Source of the DNA: Gymnopilus junonius
Taxonomy: Eukaryota > Basidiomycota > Agaricomycetes > Agaricales > Galerinaceae
Assembly (NCBI GenBank): GCA_015501075.1
Contig: JADNYJ010000374.1
Coordinates: forward strand, 1-31,376
DNA: 31,376 nucleotides
Direction: 5' to 3'
A model generated the notes under the pieces. That model did not search any database, was not told the origin of the DNA, and saw nothing but the letters and a program-made list of their open reading frames with translations. Shown piece after piece: positions 9,151 to 17,947 of the stretch. How positions within the stretch are numbered: position 1 is the first letter of the stretch; the number at the start of each line of letters is the position of its first letter. The translations under genes and the position numbers were made by a program.

Positions 9151-11592
9151 CTATCTACGAATGTCCCTCATGCGATTAACAATATACCGCCACTTAACGA
9201 GCACCTCATCCCCTGGGACCCTCTTCTCCCCAACCCACTCCGCCACCCAATTCCTCAACCTCCAATACTCGTCCCTCCCGCTCCATTTCTCCACCAATGG
9301 CGCCTGGGCGCTCACCTCGAACCACAGCACCAGCGCCATCGCCAACGTCGACTCCGACGGCTGCACCCCCAACTCGCGCATCCAAGCCAGCGTCAACGGG
9401 ATCTCATTCGCCCGGGATGATACCCCTAAGAGGGCGATGTAATTGAAGAAATTGTTATTGGTGATGATGATGCTGGGGTAGTAAGATTTTCCTGCGGGCG
9501 TTAATAAGTCAGGAGGGGGGTGAAATGTGAATTTCTTGGGAGCTAAGTCGGGGATGCCCAGTGAGGACGACGCGTCGTCGTCGTATGCTATCCTTGTCGC
9601 ATCAGCAGGGGACTCGACGCCTGATAACCTTCCGCCTCCAGGACTCTGGGCGTCGTTGCCCCATAGAACTTGCAAGAACACCTTGCGAGCATATTCAACC
9701 GGCTCGAGGCCTCTCCACATGCCATCCGTATATTTCCTCAGGCCCCCTCGACTCGGATGGCCGACACATGAGATGACCTCGTCCACCGCTTGGACTCGCT
9801 TAAACCTCTCAGAGTCACTGTACTTTGACCTCGTACTCTTGAACGGGTTGAGCATTTTGAGTTTGGCAACGACACCTGCGAGCGAGTCGTCCTTCCTATA
9901 AGCCAGCCTAGCCCCTTGGAGAAGGATAGAGAGGGTAGTAGAATTGGGTTGGACAGCATAGAGCGTCCCCATGTGGTCCCATAACCTAAACACAACATCC
10001 GGTCTTTCACTGCGGTTAAGCGCAACGAGGAACTCGTTCATCGAAATGGTGGTAATCTCCACCTTAGGCAAAGACGGGTCGCCATCGCCATTCTCCGTCT
10101 TTCTCATCGCGCCTAGATTCACACCCATATCGCTACCATTTAAATTCAGCTCCGGCTTCACTGCATACTTCTCCAACAAGTGAAATGCCTCATGCGGCTT
10201 CCCGTTCCTCGTATACGCCTGCATGCCCGCCGTCAGCGCCTCGATGTCCATCACCAGGTCTCTCCTCTTCGTCTTGGAGAGCTTGGAGAAGAAAATATCG
10301 GCTTTGCGGAATTCCCTACGGGCAAGCAAGCCGCGGATGAGGATGGTGTAGGTGACGATGTTGGGCTCGCCAGGGAGGGAGTTGAAAATACCGAAGAGGT
10401 GTGAGGTGGCAGTGGAAAGGTCTTTGGCGGCTACGTGGAATGCGGCAGTTTGAGCATAGATGTCTCCATTGCCTTTGCCTGTGCCTTGGGGCACCGAGGG
10501 TGGCACGTTTGGAGAAGTAGAATGGCCGTCTTCCGGAGCGACGGGGGTAGTGGGTATATCTGGAATATCGTTAACAAGGTGCTGGAGGAACTTGGCAGCC
10601 TTTTTCCGGGTCTGGAAAGAGTTCAACATCAGAGCATTGGCTCTGATACGCGGATTCTTTGCAGCCTCGACTATTGGCTCTTCCGCTAAAAGGTGGATAG
10701 CATCAAAAAACCGTTCCGCAAGGTCCATTTGTCCCTGTTCAGTAAAGACGCGGAGGACCGATTCTAGTTGGTAATACGTCGGCGTGCGACCTTCATCTAC
10801 CATGCGGACAAAAAGTGACTTGGCAAGCAGGAAAGTGGCAAATTGGTCTCGGAGCAGCGCGTCGTATGTGGATGAGCTAAGCTTGAGCGAGAGTTCGTCC
10901 ATCTTCTTGAGCACGGCGTTGACGTTATTGGCGTTTTCTACAGATCTGAAGGTGATGGTAGATAGAGCGTGTAGGAATGCATTGTATTGCTGTTCTCTGC
11001 TCTCTATGGGTATATCGAACTCGAGAAAAGCGTGGAGGACCCGGCGGAGGGGAAGGAGGAGATTGAACCTGGCTAGCTGATAAGCTGTCAGGATGAGCAG
11101 GGGTGCTTTAACATCTGAGGCTGCTGAACCAATGTGGGTGAAGACAAGATCCATAAGTGGACCGTCTGCATGGGCTGCAGATTTTACTTTGAACCGGACG
11201 AGGGACAATACAACCCAAGAAGGTATAGCTTTGCTTGACGAACTAGAAAACCCTGCTACCTGGTACCCCAACTCAAGCAGAGTGGCCACTGCAGCCTCAA
11301 TGTCCACCTGAGAAAGCACTCGCTCCCATTTCTTGAAATCCTCCATGGAGACATGGTTATCGTGCAGCGCGTTATACGGGTATACACCGTCCGTACGCGC
11401 GTGCAGGGTATCGAGCAAATGCCATAGTGGGTTGCGGGTAGCCCGATAGAGGTTCTCTATGTATTTCTTTGCTCCATTATCTGAGGAAGAGGAGGAGAGA
11501 TTCCGCAAGGAGTTTGAAAACTGGCGTGGGCGTTGTTGAAATCCTCTGGGTACAAATTTCCCTAGACGAAAAACGGATCTTTGCATGCGCAA
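9151..11592 (-). CDS. PPR-like protein, probably mitochondrial
   Basis: A single uninterrupted 813-codon frame. The N-terminus (MRMQRSVFRLGKFVPR, then a Ser-rich stretch) has the Arg-rich, acid-free composition of a mitochondrial targeting sequence. The body is helical and contains degenerate pentatricopeptide-type units, the clearest being NIVTYTILIRGLLARREF at about residues 411-428, with others near 240-300, 445-480 and 515-575. PPR proteins bind organelle RNA and act in its maturation, stability or translation; the RNA target cannot be told from sequence. The start is the first of two close Met codons (M1 and M3). The gene is head-to-head with the SR gene (284 bp between start codons) and its stop lies beside the MITE. 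Its intact long frame contrasts with the frame problems of the DHHC and RING-CH genes. Confidence 0.85.
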   Translation of the reverse strand: MRMQRSVFRLGKFVPRGFQQRPRQFSNSLRNLSSSSSDNGAKKYIENLYRATRNPLWHLLDTLHARTDGVYPYNALHDNHVSMEDFKKWERVLSQVDIEAAVATLLELGYQVAGFSSSSSKAIPSWVVLSLVRFKVKSAAHADGPLMDLVFTHIGSAASDVKAPLLILTAYQLARFNLLLPLRRVLHAFLEFDIPIESREQQYNAFLHALSTITFRSVENANNVNAVLKKMDELSLKLSSSTYDALLRDQFATFLLAKSLFVRMVDEGRTPTYYQLESVLRVFTEQGQMDLAERFFDAIHLLAEEPIVEAAKNPRIRANALMLNSFQTRKKAAKFLQHLVNDIPDIPTTPVAPEDGHSTSPNVPPSVPQGTGKGNGDIYAQTAAFHVAAKDLSTATSHLFGIFNSLPGEPNIVTYTILIRGLLARREFRKADIFFSKLSKTKRRDLVMDIEALTAGMQAYTRNGKPHEAFHLLEKYAVKPELNLNGSDMGVNLGAMRKTENGDGDPSLPKVEITTISMNEFLVALNRSERPDVVFRLWDHMGTLYAVQPNSTTLSILLQGARLAYRKDDSLAGVVAKLKMLNPFKSTRSKYSDSERFKRVQAVDEVISCVGHPSRGGLRKYTDGMWRGLEPVEYARKVFLQVLWGNDAQSPGGGRLSGVESPADATRIAYDDDASSSLGIPDLAPKKFTFHPPPDLLTPAGKSYYPSIIITNNNFFNYIALLGVSSRANEIPLTLAWMRELGVQPSESTLAMALVLWFEVSAQAPLVEKWSGRDEYWRLRNWVAEWVGEKRVPGDEVLVKWRYIVNRMRDIRR

Positions 11593-11875
11593 AACCCCAG
11601 TGTCATCTGCAATATATTAAATGAACGCATATTCAAGAAATCTCCGAAAGAAGCACGAACCTGAACGTATTTCAAAAAACACCCGCCTCAAAGAAAAAGT
11701 GGTTGTCAACGTGACAATAATGAATCGGACCCGAACCGAGTGGGTTACGTTATCATGCCACAATGCAAGCAAGGCAAATAGAGGATACTTAAGTCTGAGG
11801 CCGTCCAGACTCTTTTCATTCAATTTCCTTGACTCTTCTCCCCAAAAAGACGAAAAACAAAAGAGCCTCGCTGAA
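11593..11875. promoter_or_regulatory. Divergent promoter between the PPR-like and SR genes
   Basis: This 283-bp gap separates two start codons on opposite strands, so it must hold both promoters. There is a pyrimidine-rich stretch just before the SR start (about 11806-11845), a common fungal promoter feature. No convincing TATA box was seen. Confidence 0.5.
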
Positions 11876-13077
11876 ATGCCTCGCATCCTCTTTGTCAGCG
11901 GCTTTCATCCTGCCACACGCGCTCGCGATTTGGCGTTCGAGTTTGAAAGGTGCGTTTTGGCGTGCAGTGGCATCAAACAAAAGTCTAACTGACCAAAAAA
12001 AATAGGTTCGGACCGTTAGTTCGCTGCGACGTCCCTGCACCACGCAATCCCCACGCGACTCACAACCCGTAAGTGTCCTCTCCAGCACTCCCAACCATTC
12101 TTTTTTTGCATGCGCCAGTCGAGAGTCCGCGATGTCGAAAAGAGTTCGAATTCGATAAAAAAGGACGTGATAATCGGGATGGTCGAGACCAGATGCTCCG
12201 TGATTTTTTCTTACTGTTGTACGCGCATTATCTCGTTACGCACTTGGCTTGGCCACCAGCCATCCCATCAGTCCGAAGCAGTCAGACCTGAGACGCGCGC
12301 GCCCGACCTAATTCGATATTCGATTTCGATTTCGATTTTTTCTGCATCGATACCTAGTCTACCTACCGAAACAACGAACGCTCAACGAAACTCCCTCCTC
12401 CTCCCTCGAACATCCGTAGCTACGCATTTGTGGAATTCAGAGCAAGTCGCGATGCAGAAGATGCTTATTATGATATGTACGTTCATTCTCCACTTTCACT
12501 ACGCGATGTATGACGACCGTATGAGCTCACTGCCTCCTGTCTTGTCTTTTTTTACTTTCAGGCACGGAAGATATTTTGAAGGATCTCGATTAAGCATTCA
12601 GGTATTTACAACCCTCATCACCGCGTCATTGTCCCCCAGCCCTCATTCCGAATGCGCATATAGTGGGCCAAAAACCCTCCTTCCTCTGTATGGCGGTACG
12701 ATCGCCGCAGTCCCCCACCCTCCTCTTTCCGCTCTCGTGACCGCGAAAGGTCTCGCAGCCCTCGCAGGCGTGACGATCGAGGCGACCGGTACGCTGAGCG
12801 GGACAGGGAACGGGACCGTGACCGGGACGACAGGGCTCCAGAGAGGAGGAGGCGCAGTAGGTCTGCAGAGAGAAAACAACGGAGCCCATCTCCTGTCAAC
12901 GATCGGCGCCGGGACGACAGGGATCGCGACCGCGACCGTGAACGGGAGCGGGAGCGCGGCAAGACGCCTCCGACGGTGGTGGCGGGCGGGGAGGATGGTA
13001 ATGTGGTTGCGGGTGCGAATGGGCAGAAGGAAAGTAGTGGCAAGGATAGGGCTCAGACCCCGCCATATGATCATTGA
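11876..13077 (+). CDS. SR-type splicing factor (RRM plus RS/RD domain)
   Basis: A nuclear pre-mRNA splicing regulator. Five exons (11876-11949, 12006-12068, 12420-12476, 12562-12601, 12664-13077) join in frame. The N-terminal RRM starts MPRILFVSGFHPATRARDLA, continues FGPLVRCDVPAPR, then has the RNP1-like YAFVEFRASRDAEDAYYDM and HGRYFEGSRLSIQ. After WAKNPPSSVWR comes a domain of SR and RD/RE dipeptides (RSRDRERSRSPRRRDD, later DRDRDRERERERG) and an acidic/polar tail ending TPPYDH. The RRM resembles the SRSF/Srp group. Intron 2 is 351 nt, about six times the local norm. SR genes in many eukaryotes control their own level through retained or alternatively spliced introns; whether this one does is untested. 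The arginine-dipeptide repeats generate long spurious antisense frames. Confidence 0.9.
12069..12419 (+). promoter_or_regulatory. Long intron 2 of the SR gene, candidate regulatory intron
   Basis: A 351-nt intron from GTAAGT to CCGTAG lies within the RRM coding region. It contains a TTTTTTTGCATGCGCCAG acceptor-like site near 12117 and tandem TTCGAT/TCGATTT units at about 12313-12340. All other introns in this gene are 56-85 nt. A regulated or poison-exon role is an inference. Confidence 0.4.
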
Positions 13078-13629
13078 GTTCCCCCTTCTTTCTTTCTTTC
13101 TTTTTTCGTCCCCAGCTCTTTCTTGTGCCATATTTTATGATATTTGCTTCAACGATGTGTTTGACCCTTTTTCTGGCGTTGCCTGTGATATGCTTCTCTT
13201 TCCCGACTCTCCACTCTCGAGCTCGAGCCATAACAAGAACCTTATGCCCTTTTATAAAAATGTTTTCCTCCTCTTCCCTCCCCCAAATGCCTTGTATATA
13301 TTTCTGTTTAACTGTTAATTAGCCTCACTGTCAATATATGCTTACTAGCCGGTGTGTCGGCTTTATTGTTGCTGTCTATTTCGTGTTTTCTATGCGAGTT
13401 GGGGCGAATATGAGATTTCGTATGCAATTTCAATGCATATACTATACTGCTTCATACATAATTTCTGTTATTACGGTTTTTTGCGAGTGAGTGTGGGCGC
13501 TACATACATGCGTGATTAGAATCGGTATGGTACATGCAATGCAAATTTCAAAGCAAATAGTATGTAGAGTAATGCAACAAAAACGTGAGCAACAACGAAC
13601 GCAACCTTACCCTCAACACATCATCCTCA
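13078..13629. other. Convergent 3' region of the SR and RING-CH genes
   Basis: A tail-to-tail intergenic stretch with no gene. It starts with a pyrimidine-rich 3' UTR of the SR gene and becomes AT-rich around 13310-13470, consistent with termination regions. No defined terminator hairpin is seen. Confidence 0.4.
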
Positions 13630-15643
13630 TCATCGCCGCCGTTGGAAGAACGAAGGCAACAGATCCAATTCCCGAATATCCACCCCTGCAAAATCCCTAT
13701 CCTTGACTTTACGCGATTCCAATTCGCGTTTGGCCAGCCAGAGGTGCAGGAGCTGTAGGCAGTCTTTGGCGGCGACGAAGAGGCCGAATCCGACGCAGTT
13801 TCTCCACCTGGAAAAAAAAGGGGGGGGTGAGAAGGTGGGTTAGTTGTGGGATGAAAAAGAAAGGTGAAAAAAGAGAGACAAAAGATTAAAGAGAGAAAAA
13901 AGAAATTAAATACCCACCATACAGGCTCCGCATCCATCCACGTCCTCGATCCCCCCAGGAACGCCGTCAACACGACCCTCAGTGCCGTCGTAAAATGCTG
14001 CCATGGCCCCATATCCTTCCACGTCTTCTCGAGCGAGTACCGCCCAAAAGGCGGCAGAGTCCAATACTCCGCCGCTGTACCGCCCAGCCCGCCCCCGCCT
14101 AGCGCTACTCCGATCCCAGTCCCGATCCCACTCAAATTACCACTCCCACCACCGCCACCGCCGAAAAATCCACCGCCAGAACCACCACCAGAACCAGAAC
14201 ACCTAACCGCTGTCCCTTAATCCCCAGAAAAACTCTGAGAATACGAGAGTGTCGCGAGAGGCGATAGAGCAGCTCGCCCATCATGCTGGATATAGCGGGG
14301 ATGAGGAGGGCGCCGCCTACGCGTCTCCCGAGCGAGGCGGCGTTTATTTCGATGAGCTGTTCCGCTGCTTCGACGACTTCAGCGTTGGGGTTGGGGTTGG
14401 GGTCTTGGTCTGCGAGTGGGTTGGGTTGGACGTTGTTGGGTGCTGGTATACCGTTGGCGTTGGCGTTGGCGTTGTCGTTGTTGGCTTGCTGTTGCCCATT
14501 CCCTTGGGCCTGCCCTTGCTGCTGCTCATCCTCCGCATTCGCTCTGATCCTAATCACAAACGGGCCCTCGTCAAACCTCAACCCACCCCTCGGTATCTGA
14601 TTGTTCTGCGGCGGTAAAGGCGTGCCCAAAACCCTCTTATACAACCTCGCATACATCAGCCTATAACACACCCTCACAAACGGCATGCCCACCAACCCAA
14701 AAGCACGGGCGGCGGAGGCCAATACACTGGCGGGAAAAAAGGGATGGTGGATAACCGCTGGGCGTTCTCTGGTTTGAGCCAGTACTCATAGATCTTTTTG
14801 CTCTGCGCACCGACGGGGGGTGAGGGCGGCCAGACGATGAGCAGGGGGATGAGGAGGGAGTGGGAGGCGGGGGTGGATTGGAAGCGCGAGAGGATGAGGG
14901 AGATGGGGAGGAGGGGGAGGTTGATGGAATGCTGACCAGGGCCAGTTGACGGGGTCGTCGGTGAGGATGAGGTTGTATAATCTGTTGTTGCGTGGGGTTT
15001 AGATTTTTCGAAATGGAGGTGAAGGGAAAAGCTTACTCTTTGCCAATGAATTTTTCTAGTGCCCAGGCGCCGTATCCAGTCAAGCAGATATACACACCTA
15101 TAATCAAAATAATGAATACGATATTTCTTCAGGGATAAATCTCAAGGAAGAAGCGTACTCTTGCCAACGACACCAACGGTAGCAGCAGCAGCAAACACGG
15201 TAAAGTACTCCCGAGCTTTTGCAGGATTTTATTTCCAGCGGCCAGGACACGTAGAAGCATAGGCTCGTTGCTCGTCATCTCGTATTGAGTGCCGCACTGG
15301 GGGCATTTGAGCGCGTTGGGGGCCCGAGCGGTGCTGCCCTGCGAGGCTTGGATCCATTTGAGCAAACATTGCTCGTGTGCGATGAGGGTGCAGGAGCAGG
15401 GGTGGGGTCCATGCTCGTGCGGGGCCTTGTTGGGCTGTATTATGTTCGTCATTTTAGAACGATGGAAGGAACAGAGGGGATGGCTCACGATCTTCAGCTG
15501 ATTCTTCTCCCGGCAGATGTAACATAGCTTGACCTTGAATCACTGAATTTAGGTTGTTGCGTCAATTCGGGATGGACAGGACATACTCTGAGGTCATTCA
15601 CGGTTGGGAACTCGGTTATTTGGGTCGGGAAGTCGGGTGGCAT
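13630..15643 (-). CDS. RING-CH (MARCH-type) membrane E3 ubiquitin ligase, with frame anomalies
   Basis: A membrane-embedded ubiquitin ligase. Start at 15643 (MPPDFPTQITEFP). The RING-CH zinc ligands are visible across two exons: CYIC (about 15520), then HPCSCTLIAHEQCLLKWI and LKCPQC (15410-15290), a C4HC3 pattern. Hydrophobic stretches follow: TLPCLLLLLPLVSLA, the GVYICLTGYGAWALEKFIG exon, and NLPLLPISLILS/LLIPLLIVWPP. A Gln/Asn/Pro-rich low-complexity segment (14520-14340), a Gly-rich segment, the PVWWRNCVGFGLFVAAKD segment and a charged C-terminus (LAKRELESRKVKDRDF) lead to the stop at 13630. The natural frame is broken at about 14930 (one extra base after NWPW) and 14695 (one missing base after WPPPPVLLG), which cancel. 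A third change near 14200-14125 fits a 77-nt GT-AG intron. The substrate is unknown. A strong minus-strand donor at about 15775 suggests a 5' UTR intron. Confidence 0.8.
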
Positions 15644-16173
15644 TGGGTGTGGACATGCTCAGTCTCGAACTTGCATGTGCTGCTGGTTTATCTGGGACTT
15701 ACTCTCAATTAGAGGACTGGCACCCAGGATGACTGTATGGATGACGCCGAGTAGGATGAAAGCACTCAAGCTTACCTGTGTCACTTTCGGCGAGACTGTT
15801 GTCCGCTGCCATCCATCGCCCTCCGAACCAAACACACCTTCCTTTTCCGTCCTCTGAGCGTTCTCTCCTCCTCCATCCAAACCTTCCCGAGATCTCCCTA
15901 TGTCCTCCTCAGAGCCTATGCCGGCGCCCATCACATGGTCCCTGCATCCTACCGAGCCCTTCCGATGCGCTGCACAAGTCCCCCCAATTCAATGGGATGC
16001 TTTATTAGCACACAGGGATGCATCCGAGACCTATGACGACTTGCATGGCTATCTTGTGGGAGCTACACGCGTTGTGCGATAAATGGAAGGCGCATCTTTC
16101 TAACCCGGCCATAGCTCGACTCCAGTCTTCGTTGACTTTTTTTTATTGTATCCCCACCCCAACTCACTAAGAT
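15644..16173. promoter_or_regulatory. Divergent promoter region, RING-CH gene and ADP/ATP carrier
   Basis: This 530-bp gap separates two opposite start codons. On the minus strand a strong splice donor (CACAG/GTAAGCTTG, about 15775) with an acceptor near 15730 suggests a spliced 5' UTR of the RING-CH gene. On the plus strand a T-rich tract (16135-16147) and a C-rich stretch precede the carrier start codon. It also contains the small frame at 15900-16082. Confidence 0.45.
15900..16082 (+). CDS. Possible 60-aa small protein
   Basis: An ATG-initiated frame of 60 codons (MSSSEPMPAPITWSLHP to VGATRVVR) in the promoter gap upstream of the ADP/ATP carrier. It has no recognisable domain, signal peptide or membrane segment. 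The ending (HRDASETYDDLHGYLVG) has a composition that could be real protein, and the codon use is like that of neighbouring exons. It could equally be chance, or lie within the carrier's 5' leader. Confidence 0.2.
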   Translation: MSSSEPMPAPITWSLHPTEPFRCAAQVPPIQWDALLAHRDASETYDDLHGYLVGATRVVR

Positions 16174-17463
16174 ATGTCGGAAGGAAGCAAGGTCAAGACT
16201 CCAAAGGAGTTTGCGAGTACGTAGGCACTTTACTTGGCTTGGTCCATTCCTCGATGCTGATACCTGTCTTGTAGCTGACTTTATGATGGGCGGAATCTCC
16301 GCCGTGCGTCAACTCTTCCTATGTCCTCATCTCGCCTCCAGAGTCTCACCCTCCTCCACAGGCCATCGCCAAAACAGGTGCTGCTCCAATCGAGCGTATC
16401 AAGCTCATGGTGCAGAACCAAGATGAAATGGTGCTTATCTCAAATATTTCTTTTTTCATCCTTGACCTCATTATTCAATTAGATGAAACAAGGTCGCCTC
16501 GACAGACCCTACAAAGGCATATCCGACGCTTTCGCCCGCACATACAGGGACGAAGGCCTCGTCTCTCTCTGGCGAGGAAACACCGCCAACGTTATCCGAT
16601 ACTTCCCTACCCAAGCACTCAATTTCGCTTTCAGTACGCCCTTCCCTTCAATAACACTTGGCAGATTTACTTACACTTCCCTTGACAGAGGACTACTTCA
16701 AATCCCTGTTCGGCTTCAAAAAATCCGAATCCTACTGGAAATGGTTCGGCGGGAACGTCATGTCCGGCGCAGCAGCAGGCGCATCTTCCTTGCTCTTCGT
16801 CTACTCCCTCGACTATGCCCGAACGCGACTGGCGAACGACGCTAAAACCGCTACCAAGGGTGGCGGGCAGCGCCAGTTCAACGGCCTCGTGGACGTGTAC
16901 AAGAAAACCCTGGCGTCGGACGGTGTCGTGGGGCTGTATAGGGGTTTCGTGCCCAGCGTGGCGGGGATTGTCGTTTATAGGGGGTTGTATTTCGGGCTTT
17001 ATGATTCATTTAGTAAGTTTCTTTTTTTTTTTGCGGTTTGTTGGTCACGGTGCTTATGGTGTGATTGTAGAACCTGTCGTCCTCGTCGGTCCTCTCGAGG
17101 GCTCGTTCATCGCATCCTTCGGTCTAGGTTGGACAGTCACCACCGTCGCAGGGTTTTGCTCATACCCCCTCGACACGATTCGGCACGTCTCGTTTCTCTG
17201 CTCTGCTCTTCTCTCCGTATACTTACAACTAACCCCCCTCCCTCTACAGACGTCGCATGATGATGACCTCGGGCTCGAAAGTGCACTACAAAGGCATCGT
17301 AGACTGCGCCACCCAGATCGTTCAGAAGGAGGGTCCGCGATCGCTGTTCAAAGGCGCTGGAGCCAACATCCTGCGTGGGGTGGCGAGCGCGGGTGTGCTG
17401 TCGCTGTATGACCAGTTCCAAGCGTTGATGTTTGGAAAGGTGTATTCTGGGGCGGGTGCGTAG
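16174..17463 (+). CDS. Mitochondrial ADP/ATP carrier
   Basis: The inner-membrane exchanger of cytosolic ADP for matrix ATP. Seven exons (16174-16216, 16275-16303, 16362-16430, 16483-16633, 16689-17012, 17071-17182, 17250-17463) sum to 942 nt and give 313 residues, the usual family length. All three carrier repeats show the PxD/ExxK/R motif or its variant (PIERIK, LDYARTR, PLDTIR). The nucleotide-exchange signature RRRMMM is formed across the last splice junction. Six TM helices are expected, with [17 protein letters not shown] in helix 1. The last intron (17183-17249) must begin with GC rather than GT to make the signature; using the nearby GT at 17187 would shift the frame and lose the C-terminal third. 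The gene is divergent from the RING-CH gene. Confidence 0.96.
17183..17249 (+). other. Non-canonical GC-AG intron in the ADP/ATP carrier
   Basis: A 67-nt intron with donor CG/GCACGT and acceptor CTACAG. Splicing here gives IRRRMMM in frame and a total coding length divisible by three. Every other intron of this gene starts with GT. Confidence 0.75.
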
Positions 17464-17925
17464 GCTTTTTTGAAGGGTTTCTTCTTTGGGGAGGGTTGCT
17501 GATTCGGCTCTTTTTTCTTTCCAGGTTCTGCCTAAAGTCCAGTCAACTCGCGAAAATTGAAATTACTAACTCTACTACAAGGATTGGAACGACTTTCTTT
17601 TTCTCTTCATCTTCCTCTTCAATATGTCGTTCCCTTTTTCTTTGAGTTCAAGTTAATCCTTTTTTGTTACTTGTACTTGTATTGTCCATCTATTATTGCT
17701 TACTACTTCGTGCTCATCTTTTGTATAGATGTGTAGAATTCACTTTCTCTTCTTCTTGTATTGGAGCGTATGTTTTATTCGCCTTTTTACTGCTTCCTTT
17801 CCTTCCATCTCCAACTCTCAATATTCCTTCTGACAAGCGCCGCTGCTGATTACTACTGTATGCATTTGAATGTTATCATTCTTTGTTTTGGATCGGTTTG
17901 AAATATCAGTTTTGCTGTGTTGATC

Positions 17926-17947
17926 TTTTTTTTTTTTTTTTTTTTTT
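17926..17947. repeat. Poly-T tract of 22
   Basis: An uninterrupted run of 22 T, about 460 bp beyond the ADP/ATP carrier stop. It could be a transcription-associated T tract or the remnant of a minus-strand retroposon tail, but no flanking duplication was seen. Confidence 0.6.

Noticed and set aside
9124..11311. Several plus-strand frames of 70-124 codons
   Set aside because: They are shadows of the 813-codon PPR-like gene on the minus strand.
12141..12156. GTTCGAATTCGAT stretch resembling a tRNA B box
   Set aside because: No A box, acceptor stem or cloverleaf can be drawn around it, and it lies inside the SR gene intron.
12618..13131. Long antisense frames (up to 162 codons) over the SR gene, one rich in SRSRSR
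   Set aside because: They mirror the arginine-dipeptide repeats of the sense SR domain, which exclude stops in other frames. There are no independent domains or splice signals.
14003..14617. Plus-strand frames rich in Pro/His or Val/Gly
   Set aside because: They are opposite-strand readings of the Gly-rich and Asn/Pro-rich segments of the RING-CH gene.
17926..17947. Poly-T tract as the tail of a minus-strand retroposon
   Set aside because: No flanking target duplication or reverse-transcriptase remnant was seen nearby.
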